Below are positions 1 to 12,937 of a stretch of 64,000 nt of DNA, one piece after another. Position 1 is the first letter of the stretch, and every line of letters starts with the position of its first letter. Position numbers and translations under genes: made by a program. Location of the stretch: assembly GCF_008831285.2 (NCBI RefSeq), contig NC_045143.1, forward strand, positions 7,511,503 to 7,575,502, in the 5' to 3' direction. The notes beneath the pieces were generated by a model that made no database searches, was not told the origin of the DNA, and was given only the letters and a program-made list of their open reading frames with translations. The stretch is from Nymphaea colorata (taxonomy: Eukaryota > Streptophyta > Magnoliopsida > Nymphaeales > Nymphaeaceae).

Positions 1-1189
1 ATGTCATTTCATGGTTAGGTCCTATAATAGGTGCGATGGAGGACTACAAACTACACTACAAAGCACTTACAATGAAAAGCTTGCTGAATTCTATATCAAC
101 AGCTGTAAAGTCGTTGTCATATAAGATAGATACTTGAACTGCAATTAGTTTTAGTAGCAAAAACTTGCAGCACGCTTTGGCATTACTTTAAAAGAACAAA
201 TTACTTCAAAATTCAAACCATGAATTAGTATAATTTATAATCGGCACCAGGGTCTAAATTTAATTTCAGAAAAATAAAATCAATTTGTGCATTGTTGTTA
301 ATTAACTTCTTATTGGCAAGCACACAGACTTTTTCTACCTATATGCATGCAAATATGTACGTCACCTTTTCCCCAATTTAAACATATATCAAAGAAAAGT
401 ATGTCACCTTAAGGGGCGGAGCCAGGGGGCGGCAGGGGCCTGCCCCCTACCACCCCCTTCCCCACACAAAAGAAAAAAAAAAAAAAAACTTACATGTAAA
501 GTTTTTCAAATTTTATTTATCCTCTATAAAAATTTTGAAAAATTATATTTCCACTCTTGTTAAAATTTTAAAACTATAATTCAACCTTCTCATGAAAACT
601 TTCTGGTTCAGCCGCCTGGTCACCTTGATGCTTATATCTGAGTTTTTCTAAAAATGTTCATTGGGTTGGTAAAGTAGGCAGGTGGGTAAAGGCTAGATTG
701 CCAAATCCAACCAATGTTCGGAAATTAATTGGTAAGGTTCAAAGGGTAAAAGAAATGTCAATTTTTAGAAGATTTTGCTTTCACAACAACTTTATAGACA
801 TTTTTCGGTTGGAAATTTAGACCTCTTTTAGCGATAAGTTGGTAAGTATGTGGATATATCACTAACATTTTGCCCGGCCTCACCGTTTCTAGTGTCAGAA
901 ACTCCAACCTAATCTCCCGAGCAAACCATCAATAAAAGTATTGCAAAACAAGGAAGTAAAAATTGGAAGGCATGAAACAAAAGGCTAACAAGCAACACTT
1001 ATGTAGCTATCTTCATCATATGCCTAATTTCAAGAGTAAAGAAGGCGCAAGGTTTTACTATAGAGACAATATAGATCCTCGCTTAAGTCAAGACCTAAGA
1101 GAATAAGCACAAATATGGCAGCAAGAGTAACATACGTTACTGCATAGATTTAAGATGACAAGAAAAGATGAACTGATGATCAGACCAAG
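1..1189. other. Gene-free stretch with a GGGGCGGA-headed repeat
   Basis: No coding region or RNA gene could be supported here; the sequence is AT-rich. At about 412-610 there is a G/C-rich head (GGGGCGGAGCCAGG), then a run of A and an AT-rich tail. The same kind of head occurs at about 20,252 and, in reverse, in intron 1 of all three GDSL genes, so it looks like a dispersed repeat of unidentified family. Confidence 0.5.
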
Positions 1190-2302
1190 AACCCTTCACG
1201 TGCTTTGGTAGTAAAAACTAGATTCCTGATATGCTTTATGTAATTTTCTCAAATCACCATAGGAAGGGGGTTTCTTTGAATATATAATGTTTGAATATAT
1301 AATGTTGATTTACAAACAGCTCTCAACTTTGCAATTACTGTGACACTCCAAAAGTTTAGTTATGTATCTAAAATTGTGAAGAATTTTGAAGGACTGAAAA
1401 AGGAGATCCGTAAATGACTGCAAGTTCTTATGGTTCTTAGCTGAGCTAGGTGTGTGGGAGTGGGTAGAGTCATTACTGCTATTACTGTTATATCATAAGA
1501 AGACAACATTGAGGAAATGAATCTTTCTTTTTTGATTGGGTTCTCCATCAGGCTATATCTGATCTGCATCTTGAATAGAATATCGCCCGCTCCTTATATC
1601 CTGACGTCCCAGCCCTTACGATCTTGATCTTTCAAGAAATTGCCTTCATTCAGTCTTTTTCATGACGTGCAATATTGTTTACCAGAAACAAGGGTCGTAA
1701 TATGATTACCATTATATACGTCGACGATCAACTCACCATAGAAGGAACCAACGAACAAGGTATCACTTGTTAATAATTATTGTATACTCCCTTCTCAGCT
1801 CTCAATCAAAGATCTGCATTGATGCCACGTGAATGTGCGGGAGCAGTACTGAAAAAGTAGAATTGTATCCCACAATATCTTTTGTTTTATAAGCCTCTTC
1901 CTTATACACAACAATCATGTGTGATAACTTTTCCAATTCACAAAATATTTCACACGATCCTTCCCCATCAATTTTTTAATATCAAACAGGAAATATCGAC
2001 CAAATCGTGCAGGATTGAATGGTGTTTTGGAAATGCAAACGTGTTACATAAGTAAGACATGAGGCTCTCAATCAGTTGGCTGAAAGCATATCCAAACAAA
2101 GTGCAATTCCAATCCAAATAAGTCTGTTTGGAAGAAAAGAAGGACAAAAGATGTAAGCCAAATTATTCCACTCTAATGAGTTTGTATAAAAGAGGAGAAT
2201 AACCACAAAGTGAGACAAGAATCACATTGACAACAATTAGAGTAGATCTTTCACATTCTTCTTATCCATTGCTAGATGAAGGCGCCTCCAGTTCGGAACC
2301 TC
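1190..2302. other. 3' flank of GDSL copy 1, shared with copy 2
   Basis: No gene is seen. Blocks here match the 3' flank of GDSL copy 2 (about 8461-9361): the stretches around 1437-1620 and 1780-2290 have close counterparts near 8478-8650 and 8810-9300. Shorter matches to 1190-1380 lie at about 6122-6300. This shows that the GDSL duplication carried more than 1 kb of downstream DNA. Confidence 0.6.
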
Positions 2303-4119
2303 TCAGTGTTCATGAACATGTAACGATGAAACCTCTCTAACCATCACTGAGGTGTTAAGGTTGGCAAGCGCTTCAACGTTGAAGGGATAGGCTTCACTTT
2401 GCAGCCCAGATGAATATGCTTTTGTTGCCAGATGCATGCAAAGCTTTTCCGTGGGGTGGAAGCCATCGTAATAGGCGTAGATGCTCCTATCTGGGCATGG
2501 TTCAGTTCCTTCAGCACAGAGTCTCCCTTCAGATGATTCCGATAAGAAGCAGCAACTTGCATTGAGCTCCATTAATCCTAGCAGAAATAGGAAAATTTTT
2601 GGTATAGACAAAATGTAAATGAGTATATTCTTTATATTTATCTGGAACAATGCGAACCATAAGCAGTTGGATGGTTGATCATCTCACTGATGATTCCGGA
2701 CGCGTTAATATAAACAAAAGCGAATCCAGGCAAGTCCTCACTTAGATTTTTTAGTGCAGTTCCAAGTTTGCTGTTGAACAAAGACGATGCCTCGTTTAAT
2801 ACATGCACACATGACCCATTGTTGTGATTTTCAAAGAATGGATTACAACCAGTTTGCAGGATATTGAATACCACAAATTTCCGGGCCCCAAAGTCATATG
2901 CTCTCTGCAGAACAGGAAACAAAATGCAAGCTAACAACAAAGACAAGGAAACCGGCAATAGAAATGATCAGTGCTTACTAAGGCAATTCTGAGAGAAAAT
3001 CCAGTTTTAGTTAAACAAATTTATGCTGATGTTTAATCAAAACCTTGCTGGCAATTGTGCAGATAGTTAAGAATAAACAATGATTTCATGAACTTGTCTA
3101 GCATGCCTCAAGCTTCATTTGAGAGAGAGAGTACCATGAGTTGGTTGGTGTAATTTCGGATTAGCACTTCTGTTAGTCTCTCCAGGTCACACTCTACAGG
3201 CACGCCTGATAAAGTGCAGCTCGCCATGTAATCAACCCCACCAATGCAGAATGAGAATATACTCTGCGAGAGGTAGGAAGACAGCGCAAGGCTCCCATTC
3301 AATTGAGTTTTCAGATCCGGCAATGTTGTTTCGCGGAAATTTGCAATTTGGTGGCTCAAAGATGTGACATTTGACTGCAAAGGGTTTTCAAATTTTGTTA
3401 ATGTACGAATCCTGCAACATATATATATATATATGTTGGTGGTCTTTTCCCCTTCTCAGTTGCAAACCTTCTTGTTTAAACGTGACAGGCGATATTAGGA
3501 ATTAGATATTGAACTCCATCAAAAAAAGCGGGGATTTCATCTTCACGTGGCCTCCAACAGCCATTTGACGAATGACATAAAAAATTAATTTGAAAATTTT
3601 TTAACATGGGCGAACCCCAACGTTTCAAATTTTTACAAGTGCTAAACAAAATCTTTGAAAAACCAAAACTTGAAGGGGGGCCATAGCCCCCTACTGGCCC
3701 TCCTTCCATCCGCCCCTACCGTCAGCCCCCTGAAAACTGCTAGAAACAAGACCAGATTTTCTTACAGTTTGATCAGTAGAGTCAAGGATGCCTGCGCCAA
3801 CTGAGGCGTAGTTTACTCCAGCGAGAATGGAGCTCCCCCTGGTGTGAGGGTCGTAGAAAACCGGCAGTAAATCAGGCAGGCCTAACAACTGCCCCAGTAT
3901 GTCCGCCGAGGTTCTTCCATTTGTGCACCTGCCCGTAGAGCCCGAGGAGAAATCCACCCCATATGGAAAATAGTTGCATTTGACTGTTGTCTCCAAAAAG
4001 TCATTGTTCCCAGCATCAACCAGCGAATCCCCAAAAATGAACATAGCTTTGACATTGTTTTCAGTAATGGCTGCCGATAAACGGGAGAAAAGGATCAAGA
4101 AGGAGAAGAGAATGAACAT
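2303..4119 (-). CDS. GDSL esterase/lipase, copy 1 (block III Asn replaced)
   Basis: A plant GDSL esterase/lipase of the SGNH hydrolase family. These are usually secreted enzymes that hydrolyse acyl esters of lipids or cell-wall compounds. The exons are 4119-3766, 3374-3135, 2904-2658 and 2577-2303; they join in frame to 371 residues, the usual family length. A hydrophobic signal peptide (MFILFSFLILFSRLSAA) is followed by block I FGDSLVDAGNN with nucleophile Ser32 and block V YYDGFHPTE with Asp318 and His321. Block III reads CIGGVDYM, so the oxyanion-hole Asn (residue 165) is Val; copy 2 has Asn there. I start at 4119 because the frame upstream of this Met differs between copies. The exon 3 donor is GTTCGC, weaker than GTATGC in the other copies. 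Intron 1 holds a G/C-rich repeat. The fold is clear; activity is doubtful. Confidence 0.85.
3595..3725 (-). repeat. GGGGCGGA-headed repeat inside GDSL intron 1
   Basis: On the minus strand a G/C-rich head (GGGGCGGATGGAAGG) is followed by an AT-rich tail. Matching blocks sit at the same place in intron 1 of copy 2 (about 10,668-10,795) and copy 3 (about 19,100-19,235), so the insertion predates the gene triplication. The family is not identified. Confidence 0.5.
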
Positions 4120-4701
4120 GCTAGCTGTAGCTGCTGTTGGACTGGGGACAGGGAGAGCGGACAAGTAGAGGGCAGTTGGTTGGAGTTTCTCTGCAAGCAG
4201 GGTGCACGAGGCAGATCTTGGCATTGTGTTCTTAAGCCCTTTATTGAAGCGCAAGCTGTGGAGGGGTACTGCTTCTGCCAAACCATTTCGTCTGTTGATC
4301 ACGCAAGAAGGTTAGTTGGAAATTAATTAAGTGAGATCTTGGGCCACTATAAAGCGCCTGCATTACCTTTCATTTTGACAGAATAATGTATTTTTATGCA
4401 ATAAATATACACTCAATGAAAAAAGGAAAAAAAAATTGAGGAATTTAAAAAAAAAATGTTTACATTTACTAACTTCCTTTTTATCCTTTTAAAAAATTTT
4501 TTTATTCTTTCAAATATTTTGATCAGTCTACAATTTTTTGGTGCAACGTCCACATAACTCGATCGACTTACTTTTTAAAGCGTGTTTGAATGACACCCTC
4601 CCAGGCCTTCCCTCATTCTAAAAACTGATTAAAAAAAATCAAGTTTTAGTAAAACCTAATCTCCATAAACGAGTCTTGCCAAATCATTTAAAGTTTATAT
4701 C

Positions 4702-5411
4702 TGTCACGGGCCTTATTTGGCCCGCGTGGCGCCCAAGGTTTCCCCAAAGCCTTCGGTCAGCCGACTCTTTCTTTGAGTTAGCGGAAGCGTTCATCAATCT
4801 TTTGGAATTGTGGACTAGACGATGAGTGCAAAGCACTCGGCACACCATCACCCAGGTTTATCCCATAGTAGACCATCGGCAAGTCGTAGCCATGAGGTCC
4901 TGTCAGAACGTCGTCATTCCTCCAAGTGTCTATCTATTTACATACGAAATCTGGGTGGGGGTAGACTTCCCTTGGGAAGAAGTCCCCAACCAAAGCCAGT
5001 TGACGACTATATGTCATTAAGTAAGGCAGTCGACTATCGCCCTACTCGACGATGAGCATTCACTTGTTCACCCCCGCATGACTCTACGCGGTTGTGGAAC
5101 ACAGCATATGCGTTCACTGGGGGAATTGTCCTTAACCCACGTGCACCCTCTTGTGCATCTAAACACTACGCATGAGGAACCCAATTGATTACTCAACAAT
5201 GGACTTGCATTTCCAAAGGGACCACTGACCTTGATGCATTTATACACTTTGTTGCTGCACCACCGCGTTGTATATTCCACGTGCATTGTTTTCTACTTGA
5301 CTCGGCGTTCGATTGAATCTCACTTGCTTTCTGAGCTATGCTTAAGCTGGCCAAGCAACATATCCTTCTACTGGCTTGGCCGGGCCAGACATAGTCGGCG
5401 GGCAACAATGT
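4702..5411 (-). mobile_element. LTR-element remnant, TRIM-like
   Basis: The stretch starts with TGTCACGGG and its first 200 bases resemble the reverse complement of the LTR-like segment at 42,192-42,414, including TTATTTGGCCCGCG near the end and a shared block around 4770-4850. Near 5390 it has a GACATAGTCGG motif, also found at about 42,660. No coding capacity is visible. I read it as an old broken remnant of a small non-autonomous LTR retrotransposon; the right border is approximate. Confidence 0.4.
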
Positions 5412-7190
5412 CAGTATACCTATTTTAATTTAAAAAACTCACTTACTTTTAATCAAATAGGTCGCCACAAACTTACGGCCACATGTGAAGGGTGGCCTGT
5501 TGCTTAGAGGAGAATCATGAGGGGTTTTGAGGTGGAAACATGGATCAAATACAAGCCCTGCCATCTTATAGCCCTAATCTTTTCCCTAATCAGGTAACTT
5601 TACTTTGTATTATAATATTTTGAAGCCTTGTCAACTTTTTAAGGGAAAATTAGTTTCGTTTTTAAATTTTTTTTTTTTTTTTGCTTATAACTCAAAAAAA
5701 ACTATCTTTTCATTAAGGAATCTCTTTTAACTAACAAAAAAAAAAAAGTTAGGGACGTACTAGTTTGTTCAGCATCAACCTTTATCATTAGCGTACCATA
5801 ACTAGTTGGGCTGGCAGGTCAGTGAGGGCTAATCCTTAGTTTGATTCACTCAGCGGCGCCATGTTACAGCACATGTTCAGGGAAAAAAGGGGAATGTGCA
5901 TTTCTAAGCATTTTGCTTTAATTTTGCCTTAGTTTGGAAAGGGAAAATTTTATATATTTTTAGCTATGCTTCTCTAAGTAACGTTAGTGTGTTAATTTCG
6001 ATTCTTGTTCACCAACCCTTGTAAGTAGTATAGCTTTAAGTATTAAGAATTAAAGTTAAAATAGTTAGAACAAGAGACGGTTACAAAGAGTGAAACTTCC
6101 AAAAAGAATCAATTACATTTCAACCCTTCACGCGGTTTGGTATTAAAAACTAGATTCGTGATTTGCTTTATGTCAATTTCTGAAATCATTCTTTAAATAT
6201 ATAATGCTGATTTAGCTTTCAACTTTGTGGTTACTGTAACCCCTTAAAAGTTTAGCTATGTATCTAAAATTGTGAAGCATTTTTCAAGACTTAAAAAGCA
6301 GATTCGAAAGTATGAGTAAGGCAAAATAAATTTTATTTCTTCATTTATTTTCAAAAATATGTTTGTTATGTTGCTTTGTTCATTATTTATGCTTGAGATG
6401 ATGTTCATAAATAGATTAATTTTCTTTAATTGAGTAAATGCACATGTTAAAATACATCTTCATGTCCTTCTCATGTTTGATTTCTTTCTTAATCTCTCGT
6501 TTAGGGACTCCAATGAGTACTTTATTACGTTGCATGATTTTCTGTCATGCCAAGAGTGAAAGAAATATATTCTCTTGTAACAAATGAAATAGTAATTTTT
6601 TTATGTTCATACATAAAAATATGTGGAATCATGTTTTTCGAAAGATTTTCAAAAGCAATAACCCTCTTTAATGAAACCTTGAAGACTTAGCATACGCTTT
6701 TTAAGACTCCAAATTCCTCCTCGGCTTACATAGAAAAATTGAAGCCAGATATTTTCAAGTTATTTCTTGATTTTAACTCTCATGAAGACATATAAGTATA
6801 TACATATTATATATGTATACACATGACTATCTCTTTTTGTCCTCTTTTTCTAATTTAACACATTCTTTTACAAATCCTCATACACGTGTGTGTATATATA
6901 TATATTTCTTTTAAATCTTTTGCTTTTGTGATTTTCAAAATCACTTTTTCTTTCTCTATATTCCTCTCGGATTAAAGTCTTTTGTCGTTTCCAATCTCTT
7001 GAATATTTTTCTCTCAAGATCTTTTCATTTGCCACTTCACTAAGACCAAAATTCAAATAACAACCCAATATTGAAATCATACTTGATAGTCTGCAACTTA
7101 ATTTCATTTTCAAAAACTTTTCTCTTTTTAATAAAAATATTTATGACAATTATATAATAATATACTTAGATGAATCATATGGTAGGAATG
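5412..7190. other. Gene-free stretch between GDSL copies 1 and 2
   Basis: No gene is supported. The part from about 5800 to 6300 resembles the 5' flank of GDSL copies 2 and 3 (about 11,830-12,060 and 20,020-20,240), so it is a remnant of the repeated GDSL unit. The rest is AT-rich. Confidence 0.5.
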
Positions 7191-8568
7191 AATTATTCGC
7201 TTCTAATTACGTATAACCAATGCATTCATACATCCATATATACTTAACATCACAAATTATCACAAACACATGTCTAAAAGAACTTAAACAAGATGATATG
7301 GAGTTCTAGTTAGGTAGTAACTAAATCATAGCAAAATTTCAAACCTACTTAAATTCTTAAGAAAACACCAAATTGACTTCAAAAAGTGACCTCCAAAGGT
7401 TTCCAAATGATATTTATAAAGACTTGTCAATTCAAAATTTCTCAAATCAAAATGTTTTACAATATCAAATGATTCTTTAAAACTTTCTCAAAATCGTAAA
7501 ACATCAAATCTTCAATATTTTCTCAAACAATACACCGCATTTAGAAGGAAAAAAATGTTTAAGCAAAAATGAAATGCCTTAAAAATAAGCATAGCTTGAA
7601 TTGGTTACTCTGGTAAAGGCACTGGGAACGGTCAATCCTCGTACCAACGGGCGAATTCCTTTCTCTATCATTTCAAAATAAAATATCATTTTTCTGAAGC
7701 ACTCCCAAAACCAAAAACGAAAATAGAATTTTGGGGATGCAAACAATCGGTAAGTGGCTATAGGTTGTCCTGGTTCTTAACTGAGCTAGGTGTGGAAGTG
7801 GGTCGATTCATTACTATTATATCATAAGAAGACAACATGAATTGAGGAAATGAACCTTTCCTTTTTTATTGGTAGGAATGAATTATTCGCTTGTAATTAT
7901 GTATGGCCAATGCATTCATACATCCACATGTACTTAACATCACAAATGATCACAAACACATATTTAAAAGAACTTAAACAAGATGATATAGAGTTCTAGA
8001 TAGATAGTAACTAAATCATAGCAAAATTTCAAACCTACTTAAATTCTTAAGAGAACACCAAATTGACTTAAAAAGGTGATCTCCAAAGGTTTCCAAATGA
8101 TATTTATAAAGACTTGTCAATTCAAAATTTCTCAAATCAAAATGTTTTACAATATCAAATGATTCTTCAAAATTTCTCAAAATCTTGAAACATCAAATCT
8201 TCAATATTTTCTCAAATAGTACACCGCATTTAAAAGGAAAAAAATATTTAAGCAAAAATGAAATGCATCAAAAATAAGCATAGCCCTTGAATTTGTTACC
8301 CCTGATAAAGGCACTGGAAACGGTCAATCCTCATACCAACGGGCGAATTCCTTTCTCTATCATTTCAAAACAAAACCTCAGAAAATCATTTTTCTGAAGC
8401 ACTCCCGAAACAAAAAAATGAAAATAGATTTTTTGGAATGCAAACAATGGGTAAGTGGCTATAGGTTGTCCTCGTTCTTAGCTGAGCTAGGTGTGGAAGT
8501 GGGTTGATTCATTACTATTATATCATAAGAAGACAACATGAGGAAATGAACCTTTCCTTTTTTATTGG
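7191..8568. repeat. Tandem duplication, two units of about 0.7 kb
   Basis: Unit 1 is 7191-7870 and unit 2 is 7871-8568. Both begin GGTAGGAATGAATTATTCGC and run parallel with few differences to a shared TTTTTATTGG end. The lone copy downstream of GDSL copy 1 has the same TTGGGTTCTCC context that follows unit 2, so unit 1 is the extra one. No coding region is visible. Confidence 0.85.
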
Positions 8569-9361
8569 GTTCTCCATTAGACGATATCTGATTTGGATCT
8601 TGAATAGAATATCGCCCGCTCCTTATACCCTGACGGCCCAGCCCTTATGATCTTGATCTTTCAATGGACTGGATATTTGGCGCCAGTAGTCATCTCCCAA
8701 AGAAATTGCTTCATTCAGTCTTTTACATGACATGCAATATTGTTTACTAGACACAAGGGTAGTAATATGATTACCATATATTTAATTTATATAATCAACT
8801 TACCATAGCAGGAACCGACAAACAAGGTGTCACTTGTTAATAATTTTTTGCATACTCGCTTCTCAATCAAAGATCTGCTTTGATGCCACGTGAATATGCG
8901 GGAGCAGTACTGAAAAAGTAGAGTTGTATCCCACAATGTTTTTTGTTTTGCAAGCGTCTTCCTTATATACAACAATCATGTGAGATAAGTTTTCCAATTG
9001 ACAAAATATTTCACAAGATCCTTCCCTGTCCATTTTTTAATATCAAAGAGCAAATATCCACCAAATCGTGCATGATTGAATGGTGTTTTGGAATTGCAAA
9101 CGTCTTACATAAGTAGGACATGAGGCTCTCAATCAGTTGGCTGGAAACATATCCAAACAAAGTGCATGTCCAATCCAAACAAGTCTGTTTGGAAGAAAAG
9201 AAGGATGAAAGATGTAAGCTAAATTATTCCACTCTAACGAGTTTGTTAAAAAGAGAAGAATAACGACAAAGTGATGCAAGAATCACATTGACAACAATTA
9301 GAATAGATCTTCCACATTCTTCTTATCCATTGCAAGTTGAAGGCGCCTCCGATTCTGAACC

Positions 9362-10503
9362 TCAGTGTTCATGAACATGTAACGATGAAACCTCTCTAAG
9401 CACCACTGAGGTGTTAAGGTTGGCAAGCACTTCAACGTTGAAGGGATAGGCTTCACTATGCAGCTCAGATGAATATGCTTTTGTTGCCAGTTGCATGTAA
9501 AGCTGTTCTGTGGGGTGTAAGCCATCGTAATAGGCGTAGATGCTCCTATCTGGGCACGGTTCAGTTCCTTCAGCACAGAATGCCCCTTCAGATGATTCCG
9601 ATACCAAGCAGCAACTTGCATTGAGCTTCTTTAATCCTAGCAGAAATAGGAAATTTTTTGTTTAGACATAATGCAAATGAGTAATATACTTTTTATTGAT
9701 GTGGAACAAAGCATACCATAAGTAGTTGGATGGTTGATCATCTCACTGATTATTCCAGAGGCGTTAATATAAACAAAAGCGAATCCAGGCAAGTTCTCAC
9801 TTAGATTTTTTAGTGCAGGTCCAAGTTTGTTGTTGAACAAAGCCGAAGCCTCGTTTAATACATGCACACACCACCCATTGTTGTGATTTTCATAATATGG
9901 AATACAACCTGTCTGCAGGATATTAAATACCACAAATTTCCGGGCCCCAAAGTCATATGCTCTCTGCAGAACAGGAAATAAAAAGCAAGCTAACAACAAA
10001 GACAAGGAAACGGCAAAAGTGTTATTAAGGCAGTTCTGATTGAAAATCCAATTTTAGTTTTTTCCTTTTGGCTCATAGTGACTAGCAAGATAAACAAATT
10101 TATGCTGATGTTTAATCAAAACCTTTGCTGGCAATAGTGCAGATCGTTAAAAATAAACAATGATTTCATGAACTTGTCTAGCCTGCCTCAAGCTTCATTT
10201 GAGAGAGTGAGAGAGAGAGAGTACCACGAGCTGGTTGGTGTAATTTCGAATGAGCACTTCTGTTAGTCTCTGCAAGTCACACTCTATAGGTACGCCTGAT
10301 AACGTGCAGCTCGCCATGTAATCATTCCCACCAATGCAGAATAAGAATATACTCTGTGAGAGGTAGGAAGACAGCGCAAGGCTCCCATGCAATTGAATTT
10401 TCAGATCCGGCAATGTTGTTTCGCCGAAGTTTACAATTTGGTTGCTCAAAGATGTGACATTTCCCTGCAAAGGATTTTCAAATTTTGCTAATGTACGAAT
10501 CCT

Positions 10504-10541
<38 letters not shown>

Positions 10542-11175
10542 CTCTTCGGCATAAGTTGGCAGTGGAGTCATAGTTTCAATATTAGATTTTGAACTCCGTC
10601 AAAAAAGCTTCACGTGGCCTCCACAGCCATTCGACCAGCAAAATAAAATTTAATTTGAAGATTTTTTAACATGGGCCAACCCCAACGTTTCAAATTCTTA
10701 CAAGTGCTAAACAAAATCTTTTAAAAGCCAAAACTTGAAGGGACGACATAGCCCCCCACTGGCCTTCCTTCCATCCGCCCCTACCGTCAGCCCCCTGAAA
10801 ACTGCTAGAAACAAGACTTACACTTTGATCAGTAGAATCAAGGATGCCGGCACCACCTGAGGCATAGTTTACTCCGGCGAGAATGGAGCTCCCTCTGGTG
10901 TGAGGGTCGTAGAAAACCGGCAGTAAATGAGGCAGTCCTAACAACTGCCCCAGTATGTCTGCCGAGGTTCTTCCATTTGTGCACCTGCCCGTAGAGCCCG
11001 AGGAGAAATCCACCCCATATGGAAAATAGTTGCATTTGACTGTTGTCTCCAAAAAGTCATTGTTCCCAGCATCAACCAGCGAATCCCCAAAAATGAACAT
11101 AGCTTTGACATTGTTTTCAGTAATGGCTCCCGATAATCGGGAGAAAAGGATCAAGAAGGAGAAGAGAATGAACAT
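9362..11175 (-). CDS. GDSL esterase/lipase, copy 2 (intact)
   Basis: The best-preserved of three tandem GDSL hydrolases, presumably secreted and acting on ester bonds. Exons 11175-10822, 10464-10225, 9963-9717 and 9636-9362 have exactly the lengths of copy 1 (354, 240, 247 and 275 nt) and join in frame to 371 residues. All catalytic blocks are present: signal peptide, FGDSLVDAGNN (Ser32), NYASGGAGIL, CIGGNDYM with the oxyanion Asn at 165, and YYDGLHPTEQL with Asp318/His321. Donors are GTAAGT, GTACTC and GTATGC; acceptors end in TTGCAG, CTGCAG and TGCTAG. The start at 11175 is the Met directly before the signal peptide. Intron 1 carries an (AT)n run at about 10,506-10,539. Substrate unknown. 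Confidence 0.9.
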
Positions 11176-11342
11176 GCTAGCTGTAGCTGCTGTTGGACTG
11201 GGGACAGGGAGAGCGGACAAGTAGAGGGCAGTTGGTTGGAGTTTCTCTGCAAGCAGGGTGCACGAGGCAGATCTTGGCATTGTGTTCTTAAGCCCTTTAT
11301 TGAAGCGCAAGCTGTGGAGGGGTACTGCTTCTGCCAAACCAT

Positions 11343-12178
11343 TTTGTCTGTTGATCTCGCAAGAAGGTTAGTTGGAAATTAATGAAGTGGCAGCATTACC
11401 TTTGATTTTGACAAAATAGTCGAGTTGCATGCAATAAATATACATTCGATCAAAAAAGAAAAAAAAAAGTTGTGGTATTTTAAAAATTTTTACAAAAAAT
11501 TATACATTTCAGTAACTTCCTTTTTATCCTTTTAAAAATCTCTTTTATTTATTTTTTCAAATATTTTGATCAGTGTACAATTTTTTGGAGAAACTTCCAC
11601 CTCACTCTCGATCAAAATCAAAAGCGTGTTTGAATGACACCCTGGGAGGCCCTCCCTCAGTTCTAAAAACTAATTAAAAAAAAATCAAGTTTTAATAAAA
11701 CCTAATCTCTTGAAATGAGTCTTTCCAAATCATTTAAAGTTTATGTCAGTATATTTATTTTAATTTAGAAAACTCACTTTCTTTTGATTTATTTTAATTT
11801 AGAAAACTCACTTTCTTTTAATCAAAAAGCCTAGCATAACTAGTTGGACTGGGAGGTCAATAAAGGCATAGTCGTTAGTTTGATTGGTGCAGCGTGCCGT
11901 GTTACATCTTAATATTTTTATTTGACTTTCATGGAAAAAAAAGGTGTATGCGCATTTCTAGGCTTGCTTTAATTTCGTCTATAGTTTTAAATGAGAAAAT
12001 TTTGTATACCTTGTTCAGCAGTCCTTGTAAGTAGTTAAAATGGTCAGAACAAGAAACTTCCTAAAAGAATCAATTACATTTCTCATCATCTCTTCCACCA
12101 ATTATTTCCGTTATAAACTCTTGCTGTCAGGCGCAGAGATCATCAATATCGATATCATCAATAAGATAACATTTATTA
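11343..12178. other. 5' flank of GDSL copy 2
   Basis: No gene is seen. The sequence resembles the 5' flanks of copy 1 (about 4310-4700 and 5400-6060) and copy 3 (about 19,770-20,240). No convincing TATA box could be fixed for the GDSL genes. Confidence 0.5.
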
Positions 12179-12469
12179 TCATTCAGACAACTTGTTCCGA
12201 AATTTACTGGTTTGAGGGTCAAAGAAAACAGGCATTAAATGAGGCAGGCCCAGTAACAGTCCCAGTAGGTCAGCTGACCTTCTTCCATTGGTGCACCAAC
12301 CATTGGGAAATCTACCCCCATATAGAAAGTAGTTGCATTTGTATGTTGTCTCCAAAAGATCGTTGTTCCCAGCATCAACGAGGGAATCCCAGAAAATGAA
12401 CATAGCTTTGACGTTGCTTTCGGTAATGGCTGTCGACAATCTCGAGAAAAGGATGAAGAGAATGAACAT
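12179..12469 (-). pseudogene. GDSL exon-1 relic A
   Basis: A lone exon-1-like piece, read on the minus strand from the Met at 12469. It has the signal peptide and AMFIFWDSLVDAGNN, so the block I Gly before Asp is Trp. It then follows the family through TNGRRSADLLG and FFDPQT before leaving the family sequence and stopping at 12179. Relative to the intact copies it lacks a few residues after CNYFLYG and the last third of exon 1. No exons 2-4 follow. Relic B at about 20,480 shares the same deletion, so both come from one older broken copy that was carried along in the segmental duplication. Confidence 0.85.
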
Positions 12470-12823
12470 TGCTAGCTGTAGCTGATGGAAAGGGGACAAG
12501 GAGAGCGGTGAAGTAGAGGGCAGTTGGTTGGAGTTTCTCTGCAACGAGGGTGCATGAGGCAGTTCTTGGCTTTCTGATCTTCAGTTCTTTTAAAGAAGCA
12601 GATCTGTTTTTTTGATAAATGATTTGGATTTTTTTTTTCTTTCTTTCTTTTTATTAACCAACAAAACGCAAAAATGACCACTTTTTTGTTCTTTTTTTTT
12701 TCATTGGTATCCCTCCATTCAAACAAACAGGGAGTTATTATATATAAAGTTATAAACTCTTATGATGTTATATATTTTTTTTTGTGGGGACACTCACTTT
12801 TAATTATTTTGGGGCACTTAGAT

Positions 12824-12937
12824 ATATAACAATTAAATATTTTCAAACATTAACATATATATTAAACTAATTTTGTAAGGATATAACAATTAAATATTTT
12901 CAAACATTAACATATATATTAAACTAATTTTGTAAGG
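12824..12937. repeat. Perfect 57-bp tandem repeat, two units
   Basis: Units 12824-12880 and 12881-12937 are identical (each starts ATATAACAATTAAATATTTT). The unit is absent from the matching place in the right duplicate (about 21,060-21,180), so it arose after the segmental duplication. Confidence 0.9.
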
